Assembly: GCA_034434835.1 (NCBI GenBank)
Contig: DAOTXX010000021.1
Coordinates: 1 to 64,000 of the forward strand
Length of the DNA stretch: 64,000 nt
Source of the DNA: JBGLNJ01 sp034434835
GTDB taxonomy: Bacteria > Chloroflexota > Anaerolineae > Fen-1058
Reading direction: 5' to 3'
Below the pieces are notes generated by a model. The model made no database searches. It was not told the origin of the DNA and saw nothing but the letters and a program-made list of their open reading frames with translations. Shown here piece by piece: positions 44,812 to 51,708 of the stretch (position 1 is its first letter; each line of letters starts with the position of its first letter). The position numbers were made by a program, and so were the translations under genes.

Positions 44812-46029
44812 TCACCACACGCGGCAAATGAACCCCTTGAGGTATTCTGATTCGGGCAGCGTCACCAGGATCGGGTGATCGCTTGCCTGCCCCAGCTTTT
44901 CCACGATCTGCACCTCACGCTCGGCCTCGACCGACGCGCTAAAGACGATCTTTTGGAACAGATCGGGCGTGACAAGTCCGGAGCATGAGAACGTGACGAG
45001 GATGCCGCCCGGCCGCAGAATGTTCATCGCCACGCGATTAATGTCCTGATAGCCGCGCGCAGCACGTTTCAGTTGCCGATCGCTTTGCGCGAACTTGGGC
45101 GGGTCGAGGATGATCGCGTCGAACATGCGCCCCTCGGCGCGAAAGCGGCGCAGCTCAGCAAAGACATCACCCGTGATGTACTCCAGACCTGACAGGTCTG
45201 CGAGACCTGTCAGGTCTAGATTCTTCCGCGCCAACTCTAGCGCGTCCGCCGACGTGTCCACGTTGACCACGCTCCTGGCTCCGGCAGCCAGCGCGTACAC
45301 GGCAAATGCGCCAGTGTAGGCAAAGCAGTTCAGCACCTCGCACCCGCGCAGATAGGGCGCGACCTTGCGGCGGTTATCGCGCTGGTCGAGGTAAAAGCCT
45401 GTCTTGTGCCCGCGCCTGACATCCACCAGGAAGCGCAAACCGTTCTCGCGGATTTCAACCAAGTCGGGCGGTTGATCACCGGCCAGCACGCCCGTCGCCT
45501 GTGGCAAGCCCTCCTTCGCGCGCACGTCCACGTCACTGCGATCATATACACCCAGCACGTTAAAAATGCGCCTTTCGACCACCGGCCCGACGGTCGGGCC
45601 GATCATCTCGACGATCTCTTCCTTCCAACGTTCCATGCCCAACGTGAGAAACTGTGTCACCAGCCAGCCGCTGTATCGGTCAACGATCAACCCTGGCAAG
45701 CCATCGCTTTCTGCGTTGACCAAACGGCAGGTGTCTGTCTGCGGATCGGACAGGATCGCCATGCGCGCCTCGTACGCGCGCGCCAATCGCCTGGCAAAAA
45801 ACTCGCGGTCTATGGCTTCATGCTCGTTCCACGTCAGCAGGCGGACGACGATTTGCGACTTGCGATTGAAGAATCCACGCGCCAGCCATGTCTCATCCGA
45901 AGCGAAGACATCCACCACATCGCCATCGGCCGGATCGCCTTGGATGCGTGCGACCGCGCCGGAAAACACCCAGGGGTGATGCTGGCGCACAGGTTTATCG
46001 CGGCCCGGCTTGAGAATGACTTGGATCAC
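44812..46029 (-). CDS. rlmI: 23S rRNA (cytosine-C5) methyltransferase, RlmI-type
   Basis: 405 residues, GTG start. An N-terminal PUA domain (VILKPGRDKPVRQHHPWVFSG), a central RlmI-specific region and a Rossmann methyltransferase: AdoMet site LNCFAYTGAFAVYAL, DPPKFAQ and TFSCSGLVTPDLF with the likely catalytic Cys. It should methylate 23S rRNA C1962 (E. coli numbering) by family. Inside the AdoMet domain the DNA carries a perfect palindromic repeat (45185-45217) that is translated as DLTGLADLSGL. The promoter makes the mRNA nearly leaderless. Confidence 0.88.
   Translation of the reverse strand: MIQVILKPGRDKPVRQHHPWVFSGAVARIQGDPADGDVVDVFASDETWLARGFFNRKSQIVVRLLTWNEHEAIDREFFARRLARAYEARMAILSDPQTDTCRLVNAESDGLPGLIVDRYSGWLVTQFLTLGMERWKEEIVEMIGPTVGPVVERRIFNVLGVYDRSDVDVRAKEGLPQATGVLAGDQPPDLVEIRENGLRFLVDVRRGHKTGFYLDQRDNRRKVAPYLRGCEVLNCFAYTGAFAVYALAAGARSVVNVDTSADALELARKNLDLTGLADLSGLEYITGDVFAELRRFRAEGRMFDAIILDPPKFAQSDRQLKRAARGYQDINRVAMNILRPGGILVTFSCSGLVTPDLFQKIVFSASVEAEREVQIVEKLGQASDHPILVTLPESEYLKGFICRVW
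45185..45217. repeat. Palindromic repeat inside rlmI
   Basis: AGACCTGACAGGTCT-GCG-AGACCTGTCAGGTCT: two 15-mers, each near-palindromic, and together a perfect inverted repeat. It stays in frame within the methyltransferase domain and replaces a surface loop between two helices or strands. Confidence 0.8.
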
Positions 46030-46037
46030 AGGTCACC

Positions 46038-46066
46038 ATTATAAGTCCGGGCAGAGGGAGACGCAA
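46038..46066 (-). promoter_or_regulatory. Promoter of rlmI
   Basis: On the - strand TTGCGT (46061-46066), 17-nt spacer, TATAAT (46038-46043). The GTG start lies 9 nt beyond, so the mRNA has essentially no leader. Confidence 0.65.
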
Positions 46067-46074
46067 ATCTGCGT

Positions 46075-46103
46075 TTGACATCCAGGCGCGGCGAGGATAG
46101 AAT
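46075..46103 (+). promoter_or_regulatory. Promoter of the thiolase-like operon
   Basis: TTGACA (46075-46080), 17-nt spacer, TAGAAT (46098-46103). It is back to back with the rlmI promoter, the two -35 boxes only 8 nt apart. The leader to the first gene is about 140 nt. Confidence 0.75.
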
Positions 46104-46249
46104 AGATGCGCAGACCGCAGAACACATGCCCTCAATCGCTGCGGCTTGCCAATCTCATTCCACGCCAGGAGGTGCCTATTTGAACCATTCGTGACCTCGC
46201 CAGCCTGACTTGCCTGTTCCTTCATACCCTTCGATCAGGAGAGAGATTT

Positions 46250-47401
46250 ATGAACCGACAAGTTGCCATCGTCGGCGTGGGATGGAGCGGTTATCGCTCG
46301 ATCACGCCCGACCTCTCCTACAAGGAGATTGTGTTCGAGGCGGCGGCCAAAGCCTATGCCGACGCGGAGATCGATCCGCGCAGCGATGTGGAGGGCTTTG
46401 TCACGTGCGCCGAGGACTTGCACGAGGGCACCAGTATCTTTGACGAATACACCCCCGATCAACTGGGCGCGATGCAGCGCCCAATGCACACAATCACGGG
46501 CGACGGGCTGCACGGCCTGGCCGCCGCGTACATGCAAGTCGCCTCCGGCCTGATGAACATTGTCGTGGTCGAGGCGCACAGCAAAGCCAGCAACATCCTC
46601 ACGCTCTCACACATCACTGCCTACGCGATGGACCCCGTTTACAACCGCCCTCTGCGTGCGCATCCCTATTTCATCGCCGGCATGGAGATGCAGCGCTTTC
46701 TCTTTGAAACCGGCACGACGCTCGAACAGTGTGCGTACGTCGCGGCCAAGAACAAGCGCAACGCGATGCTCAATCCGGCCGCGGCGTGGCCGGCGGCGAT
46801 TGACCTCGGCGAGGTGCTGAACAGCGCGCCCGTCGCCGAACCCCTGACGCAATTCCAGATCGCTCCGCACGCCGATGGCGCGATCGTCATGGTGCTGGCC
46901 GACGGTGAAACGGCCCGCTCGCTCACCGATGCGCCAATCTGGATCCGCGGCCTGGGCTGGATCAACGACACGCACACGCTCGAAAGCCGCCCGTGGGGCA
47001 AGGCGGTGTATGCCCAAGAGACCGCGCAGATGGCCTATCGTACCGCCGGCATCCGCAGCCCGCGCATGGAAATTGATTTTGCGGAAATTGACGACACGTT
47101 CGCTTACAAGGAGTTGCAGCACCTCGAAGCGCTCGGCCTGTGCGACGAAGGTCAAGCCGGCGCATGGACCGCTTCCGGCGGCACCGAGCTGACGGGCGAG
47201 TTCCCCGTCAATCCCTCGGGCGGCGCTTTGGGCTGCGGCAACCTGCTCGACGCCAACGGGCTGGCGCGCGCGCTCGAAGTCGTCCTGCAGTTGCGCGGCG
47301 AATGTGGTCAGCGTCAACTGGAAGAGGTCGAAACGGGATTGGCCTTTAGCTGGCGCGGCGTGCCGACCACGGCCGGCGCGGCCGTCATCCTGAGCAATTG
47401 A
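46250..47401 (+). CDS. Thiolase-like protein lacking the nucleophilic Cys (1)
   Basis: 383 residues. Thiolase fold of the SCP-x/lipid-transfer type: MNRQVAIVGVGWSGY at the start, NKRNAMLNPAAAWP in the middle, FAYKELQHLEALGL and NPSGGALGCGNLLDANG near the end. The Cys expected near residue 87 is absent (GDGLHGLAAA) and the usual GHP His is replaced (GCGN), so a normal acyl-transfer reaction is unlikely. Similar Cys-less thiolase-like proteins paired with DUF35 proteins include the steroid side-chain aldolase Ltp2. Function here unknown. It pairs with a paralogue and two DUF35 genes downstream. Confidence 0.75.
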   Translation: MNRQVAIVGVGWSGYRSITPDLSYKEIVFEAAAKAYADAEIDPRSDVEGFVTCAEDLHEGTSIFDEYTPDQLGAMQRPMHTITGDGLHGLAAAYMQVASGLMNIVVVEAHSKASNILTLSHITAYAMDPVYNRPLRAHPYFIAGMEMQRFLFETGTTLEQCAYVAAKNKRNAMLNPAAAWPAAIDLGEVLNSAPVAEPLTQFQIAPHADGAIVMVLADGETARSLTDAPIWIRGLGWINDTHTLESRPWGKAVYAQETAQMAYRTAGIRSPRMEIDFAEIDDTFAYKELQHLEALGLCDEGQAGAWTASGGTELTGEFPVNPSGGALGCGNLLDANGLARALEVVLQLRGECGQRQLEEVETGLAFSWRGVPTTAGAAVILSN

Positions 47402-47482
47402 CTAAAACGTCAAACGTCATGCGCCAAACGTCATGCGTCAAGCATCAGGCGATTTGACGTTTCACGTTTCACGTTTGACGAG
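47402..47482. repeat. Heptad array (AAACGTC type), inverted halves
   Basis: AAACGTC AAACGTC ATGCGCC AAACGTC ATGCGTC, then GACGTTT CACGTTT CACGTTT GACG in inverse, filling the gap between the two thiolase-like genes. A long stem can form. Confidence 0.8.
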
Positions 47483-47496
47483 AGAAGGAGCCACTT

Positions 47497-48657
47497 ATGC
47501 GTAGAGTAGCTATTGTCGGCGCGGGCATGACGCGCTTTGTCCGCCGCGCGCTAGAGACGGCGAACGAGCTGGCGTGGGAAGCCGCCAGCCGCGCGCTGGA
47601 ATCGTGCGAGATGACCTTGAAGGATATTGACTGTGTCGTGATCGGCACGGCGCCCGAAGCGTTCGACGGCGTCCACATGAACCACGAATACCTCTCGGAC
47701 GGATCAGGGGCATGGCGCAAACCCGTGATGCGCGGATACGTGGGCGGCGGCACCGGCGTGTTCAGTCCGCTGCAAGGGTGGTATCACGTCGCCTCCGGGT
47801 TGTTCGATACCTGCCTGGTCGTCTGCGAAGAGAAAATGTCCTCGTGCCAGCCGCACCCCCAGGGCGCGTTCCTCACGATCTTTGACAACATGACCGAGCG
47901 ACCTCTAGGCCCGAACCTGCTGTGGATTTTCGCGCTCGAGATGAACGCCTACATGAACCGCTACGGGCTATCCAAGCGCGACATCGCACTGGTCTCGGTC
48001 AAGAACAAGCGCAACGCGGCGCTGCATCCCGCAGCGCTCTTGGGCGATGCGGACATCACCGTCGAAGACGTGCTCGCGTCCGAGACGTTGGCCTGGCCGG
48101 TTCAGCGGCTCGACGTGAGCCCGGTCACCGATGGCGCGGTCGCGCTCGTGCTGGCCGCCGAAAACGTCGCGCGCCGCGTGACCGACAAGCCAGTGTGGAT
48201 CGAAGGCGTCGGCTGGTGCCTCGATACCGCGTATTGGACGAACCGCGACCTTTCGTACCCGACCTACGTCGAAGAGGCCGCGCGCATGGCCTACAAGATG
48301 GCCGGCATCACCGAGCCGCGCAAGCAGATTCACATCGCCGAGCCATACGACCCGTTCGACTATAAAGAATTGCATCATCTGGAAGGGCTGATGCTCTTTG
48401 ACAAGGGCAAGGCACCCGAAGCCACCGCGCTGGGCATCACGCAGCGCGATGGCGATTTGCCCGTGTGTCCGTCGGGCGGCTTGCTTGGCGTCGGCAATCC
48501 GATCGCGGCGGCGGGCACGATGAAAGTCGCCGAGCTGTTCTGGCAGTTGCGCGGCGAAGCTGGCGCGCGTCAGGTGCCTGGCAACCCGCGTCGAGGCGTC
48601 GCACAGGCCTGGGGCGATTTGATGCAGGTCGGCACCGTCATTGTGGTAGGGAGATAG
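47497..48657 (+). CDS. Thiolase-like protein lacking the nucleophilic Cys (2)
   Basis: 386 residues, a divergent paralogue of the preceding gene. RVAIVGAGMTRF at the start, then GYVGGGTGVFSPLQG where the catalytic Cys would lie (near residue 87), KNKRNAALHPAAL, FDYKELHHLEGLML and CPSGGLLGVGNPIAAAG in place of the GHP motif. Both usual catalytic residues are missing, while the Tyr in the F-Y-KEL-HLE segment is kept in both paralogues and is a candidate catalytic residue. A heteromeric pair with gene 1 and the DUF35 subunits is likely. Confidence 0.75.
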   Translation: MRRVAIVGAGMTRFVRRALETANELAWEAASRALESCEMTLKDIDCVVIGTAPEAFDGVHMNHEYLSDGSGAWRKPVMRGYVGGGTGVFSPLQGWYHVASGLFDTCLVVCEEKMSSCQPHPQGAFLTIFDNMTERPLGPNLLWIFALEMNAYMNRYGLSKRDIALVSVKNKRNAALHPAALLGDADITVEDVLASETLAWPVQRLDVSPVTDGAVALVLAAENVARRVTDKPVWIEGVGWCLDTAYWTNRDLSYPTYVEEAARMAYKMAGITEPRKQIHIAEPYDPFDYKELHHLEGLMLFDKGKAPEATALGITQRDGDLPVCPSGGLLGVGNPIAAAGTMKVAELFWQLRGEAGARQVPGNPRRGVAQAWGDLMQVGTVIVVGR

Positions 48658-48670
48658 AGGAGCAAACGCC

Positions 48671-49177
48671 ATGACTATGGAAGCTCATGTTTATCCAACC
48701 GTGTACCTCAGTCAAAAGGATTTCGATTCGGGCCAGGTGCTCACCGAACGCTGGGAGCCGAACGCGCGCTATGCCTGGGATACCGGCGTGGCGATCGGGC
48801 ACTATCTCCAGGGACTCAAGGCCGGCCGCATCGTGGGGCGCCGCTGCGATGGCTGCGACCGCATCCTGGTCCCGCCGCGCATGTTCTGCGAACGATGCTT
48901 TCGCCCGACCGACGCCTGGGTCACCGTCCAAGACACCGGCACGGTCAAGACGTTCAGCATCTGCCACATCACCTGGGATATGAAGCAGCTCCAGGAGCCA
49001 AACATCCCCGCCGTGATTGACCTGGACGGCGCCTCCAAAGGTATCGGCATCATGCACCTGCTGGGCGAGGTCAGGCCAGAGGATGTCAAGATTGGCCTGA
49101 GGGTCAAGGCCGTGTGGAAACCCGCCGCCCAGCGCGAAGGCGCGATCACGGACATTCTCTACTTCAAGCCATTGTGA
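48671..49177 (+). CDS. DUF35 OB-fold protein with zinc ribbon (1)
   Basis: 168 residues. Zinc ribbon CDGC (59-62) and CERC (73-76), followed by an OB-fold typical of DUF35. In characterised systems DUF35 proteins bind thiolase-fold partners and channel CoA esters (archaeal thiolase/HMG-CoA synthase complex; steroid aldolase Ltp2 with ChsH2). GGAG 8 nt before ATG. It begins 14 nt after the second thiolase-like gene, so the complex is probably made from one mRNA. A ~40-residue N-terminal extension precedes the ribbon. Confidence 0.85.
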   Translation: MTMEAHVYPTVYLSQKDFDSGQVLTERWEPNARYAWDTGVAIGHYLQGLKAGRIVGRRCDGCDRILVPPRMFCERCFRPTDAWVTVQDTGTVKTFSICHITWDMKQLQEPNIPAVIDLDGASKGIGIMHLLGEVRPEDVKIGLRVKAVWKPAAQREGAITDILYFKPL

Positions 49178-49179
49178 AA

Positions 49180-49262
49180 GACCAATGTCTAAGGACGAAC
49201 GACCAAAGCTGATCATCCATCCTTCGTCGTTCGCCTTTCGTCAAACGTCATCCGTCAAAGGA
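49180..49262. repeat. Mixed heptad array (GACGAAC and AAACGTC types)
   Basis: GTCTAAG GACGAAC GACCAAA, then inverse TTCGTCG TTCGCCT TTCGTCA AACGTCA TCCGTCA between the two DUF35 genes. Two unit types adjoin in one array without loss of 7-nt phase. Confidence 0.7.
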
Positions 49263-49271
49263 GTAGCGACT

Positions 49272-49754
49272 ATGCCAATTCTGGACCGACTCGATCACGT
49301 CCACCGTGTCCAGGCTGTTGAGAGCGATCTGCCGTTTTACAGCGTGTACACCCTGGGCATTGCGGGGGAGAAATTCTTTCGCGCGCTCAAGGACGAGGGC
49401 AAAATCCTGGGCACGCACTGCCAGGCGTGCGACGTGATGTACGTCCCCGGCCGCCTCTACTGCGAGCAATGTCTGGCCCACCTGGGCGACGACGCCTGGT
49501 TCGACGCGGGCACGCATGGCCGGGTCCACACCTTTACGCAAGTTCACATCGGCCTCGACGGCGCGCCGCTCGAAAAACCACGTCTGCTCGTCTTTGTCGA
49601 GATCGGCGAGACCGATGGTGGCCTGGTGTGCGATCTGGGCGAGGTCGAACCCGAAGAGGTCTTTATCGGGATGCCTGTCGAAGCCGTGTTCAAGCCAGCC
49701 GCCGAGCGAACAGGCTCGATCACCGACATTTCGCACTTTAGGCCTGTGGGCTGA
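49272..49754 (+). CDS. DUF35 OB-fold protein with zinc ribbon (2)
   Basis: 160 residues from the ATG at 49272 (AAAGGAG 8 nt upstream; the open frame before it is repeat). Zinc ribbon CQAC (50-53) and CEQC (64-67), then an OB-fold ending GSITDISHFRP. A clear paralogue of the gene before it, so each thiolase-like subunit may have its own DUF35 partner. Last gene of the cluster. Confidence 0.85.
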   Translation: MPILDRLDHVHRVQAVESDLPFYSVYTLGIAGEKFFRALKDEGKILGTHCQACDVMYVPGRLYCEQCLAHLGDDAWFDAGTHGRVHTFTQVHIGLDGAPLEKPRLLVFVEIGETDGGLVCDLGEVEPEEVFIGMPVEAVFKPAAERTGSITDISHFRPVG

Positions 49755-49890
49755 TCCAGGTGCATCACGTATCACGCAGCATCTGGAGCGTGATACGTGA
49801 TGCTTTTCAGAGCATGCGTGTCAACTTGAGGTTGGAGTGCAGGCTTCAGCCTGCATAAAACGCGGCCTGGAGGCTGCACTCCGGGGCTAA
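49755..49890. repeat. Two hairpin repeats after the DUF35 cluster
   Basis: TCACGTATCACGC...GCGTGATACGTGA (49765-49801) and GGAGTGCAGGCTTCAGCCTGCA with, further on, GGCCTGGAGGCTGCACTCC (49833-49883). The second belongs to the GGCTTCAGCC-type palindromes seen at 16846, 39163 and 44518. Confidence 0.65.
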
Positions 49891-49967
49891 AGTTTACACC
49901 AATGCTTTTCAGAGGTATCCTGTTCTGCACTCGTGCAGAACTTGGTCAGGGTGAGCGTGAGGAAGAT

Positions 49968-50225
49968 ATGCCGGACACGAGCGATCTCTTGCAACAAGGC
50001 ATCGCGCTCGCAAAAGCAGGACAACGAGACGAGGCTCGCAATATTCTCTTGCAGGTTGTGGAACTGGACGAGAGGAACGAATCCGCCTGGCTGTGGCTTT
50101 CCAGCGTGGTGGACAGCGACGACGATAAAGCGATCGCCTTGGAAAACGTACTGACGATCAACCCGGACAACGAGTGGGCCAAGCGCGGTCTGCAAATGCT
50201 GGGGCGAACGTTCGGTGATCGGTGA
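49968..50225 (+). CDS. Small TPR-like protein
   Basis: 85 residues from the ATG at 49968 (GAGGAAG upstream). Two tetratricopeptide-like helical pairs: LLQQGIALAKAGQRDEARNILLQVVELDE and a second ending ALENVLTINPDNEWAKRGLQML. A protein-interaction module without catalytic motif. Its stop lies in a GATCGGT-type short repeat shared with the end of the converging membrane gene. Confidence 0.7.
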   Translation: MPDTSDLLQQGIALAKAGQRDEARNILLQVVELDERNESAWLWLSSVVDSDDDKAIALENVLTINPDNEWAKRGLQMLGRTFGDR

Positions 50226-50232
50226 TCACCGA

Positions 50233-50478
50233 TCACTTTTCCTCCATGCCCAGGCTGGCGATCTGCCGGAGCAGATTCAGGATCGAAAGCCCCACCGAGA
50301 CCGCCGCCGTGGGCTTGACCGGGCGCGGAGCCAGGGCCGCGCTCCCCTGTTCTGCTTCGACGGAGCGGACATAGAGATACGCCGCGCCTGCCCCCACCAA
50401 CGCCCCGGCGATGCTGCCGAACAGCATCACTTTGGTTTTCCACTCTGAACCGGATGTCGTGCGCTCTTGTTGCTCCAT
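50233..50478 (-). CDS. Small membrane protein of unknown function
   Basis: 81 residues from the ATG at 50478 (GGAGAAAGC upstream). One membrane helix VMLFGSIAGALVGAGAAYLYV (residues ~17-37) with a charged tail. It resembles the short YtxH-like membrane proteins by layout only. It overlaps the preceding gene by 4 nt. Confidence 0.65.
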   Translation of the reverse strand: MEQQERTTSGSEWKTKVMLFGSIAGALVGAGAAYLYVRSVEAEQGSAALAPRPVKPTAAVSVGLSILNLLRQIASLGMEEK

Positions 50479-50771
50479 CAGCTTTCTCCCTGAAAAAACC
50501 TCGCCAGGCCGCGGCCCAACGCTCGCACCTGGGCCGCCCGAGCGTGCGCCGCCATCAGCTGCGCAACGACCGACGTGCACCCGCGCTCGGCGTAGGATTT
50601 GAACAGCGCCACATACCTGCGCGCCTGGGCGAACACAGGCGGCAACTTGCGCCGCAGCGAGCGAACGCCATACACCCCCGCGCCAAATATCGCTACAGGA
50701 ATCAGCAGCAGGATGAATGACTCGCACGCAAGCAACATCGTCGCAACATAACTGACCGGCGCAATATCCAT
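50478..50771 (-). CDS. Small membrane protein of unknown function
   Basis: 97 residues from the ATG at 50771 (AGGAG 8 nt upstream). One N-terminal membrane helix (YVATMLLACESFILLLIPVAI) followed by a basic, probably helical, cytoplasmic tail (VRSLRRKLPPVFAQARRYV onward). It overlaps the next small membrane gene by 4 nt, so both are probably made together. No function assigned. Confidence 0.65.
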   Translation of the reverse strand: MDIAPVSYVATMLLACESFILLLIPVAIFGAGVYGVRSLRRKLPPVFAQARRYVALFKSYAERGCTSVVAQLMAAHARAAQVRALGRGLARFFQGES

Positions 50772-50813
50772 GGCCTCGCTCCTGGCGTTCGGTGATGTAA
50801 GAGAACTGTGCTG

Positions 50814-50862
50814 ATTATAGGCGAAACCTCTTTTTGACACAAGCATCGCCGGGTGATACAAT
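50814..50862. promoter_or_regulatory. Overlapping divergent promoters
   Basis: Plus strand: TTGACA (50834-50839), 17-nt spacer, TACAAT (50857-50862), for the DUF4013 gene. Minus strand: TTGTGT (50837-50842), 17-nt spacer, TATAAT (50814-50819), for the small membrane genes. The -35 boxes overlap, so the two promoters should exclude each other. Confidence 0.75.
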
Positions 50863-50901
50863 TTCTCCAGCGTGATCAGCTCACACTTACGGAGGTCCGT
50901 C

Positions 50902-51693
50902 ATGTCCGAAGCCATTGCCACTACTCCGCTCAGAGCAGTCTTTCAATTTCCTTTTCAAGGCCCTAAATGGCAAGAGCGTTTTCTGATCGGCTCTGCGCTC
51001 GTTTTGGCCGGGACCGCGATCCCCATCGTGCCCACGCTCTTTGCCTTCGGCTATGCCCTTCAGGTCATGCGGCAGGCGATCAAAGGTGAGAGCCTGAGCC
51101 TGCCTGCATGGGACGATTGGGCCAAGTTCGGCCTGGACGGGCTGCGGGGCACGGTCGTCAGCCTGGCTTACCTGCTGCCGGGCTTGCTCATCTTTATAGG
51201 TGGCATGATCATTTACTTTGTCAGTGCATTTATCTTACCTATCTCAGCGGGCATGGCCGGAGAAGAAGGAAACGCCGCGCTCGCGCTGCCCATGATGGCG
51301 CTGTTCTTTGCCAGCCTGGGGATCATGATGCTATCCACGTTCCTGGGTTTCATCCTGTTGTTTGTCGGCATGCTCCCTATCCCGATGGCGATGGCGCACA
51401 TGGTCGCCTGCGACAAGCTGGGCGCAGCGTTTCGTGTGCGCGAATGGTGGAAGCTGCTGCGCGCCAACTGGCTCGGCTACGGCATCAGCCTTGTCATCGC
51501 AGCCGGGCTGACCATGGTAGTGTACATCGCAGTCACCCTGTTCTATTACTCGATTGTCCTCTGCTGTCTCATCCCATTGGCCGCCGCACCCACCGGTTTT
51601 TATCTCTCCCTGGTCAGCGCCGCGATCTTTGGCCAGACGTACCGCGAAAGCATCACCCTGCTCGAGGCCAGGAATGAGATGGTGACTGCTTGA
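50902..51693 (+). CDS. DUF4013 membrane protein
   Basis: 263 residues from the ATG at 50902 (GGAGG 7 nt upstream). About six membrane segments with the DUF4013 pattern: an N-terminal FQFPFQGPKWQERFLIGSALVLAGTAIPIVP, FGYALQVMRQAI and LPAWDDWAKFGLDGLRG. Function unknown in the family. The next gene starts 15 nt after its stop. Confidence 0.8.
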   Translation: MSEAIATTPLRAVFQFPFQGPKWQERFLIGSALVLAGTAIPIVPTLFAFGYALQVMRQAIKGESLSLPAWDDWAKFGLDGLRGTVVSLAYLLPGLLIFIGGMIIYFVSAFILPISAGMAGEEGNAALALPMMALFFASLGIMMLSTFLGFILLFVGMLPIPMAMAHMVACDKLGAAFRVREWWKLLRANWLGYGISLVIAAGLTMVVYIAVTLFYYSIVLCCLIPLAAAPTGFYLSLVSAAIFGQTYRESITLLEARNEMVTA

Positions 51694-51708
51694 GTGAAAG
51701 GAACCCCC

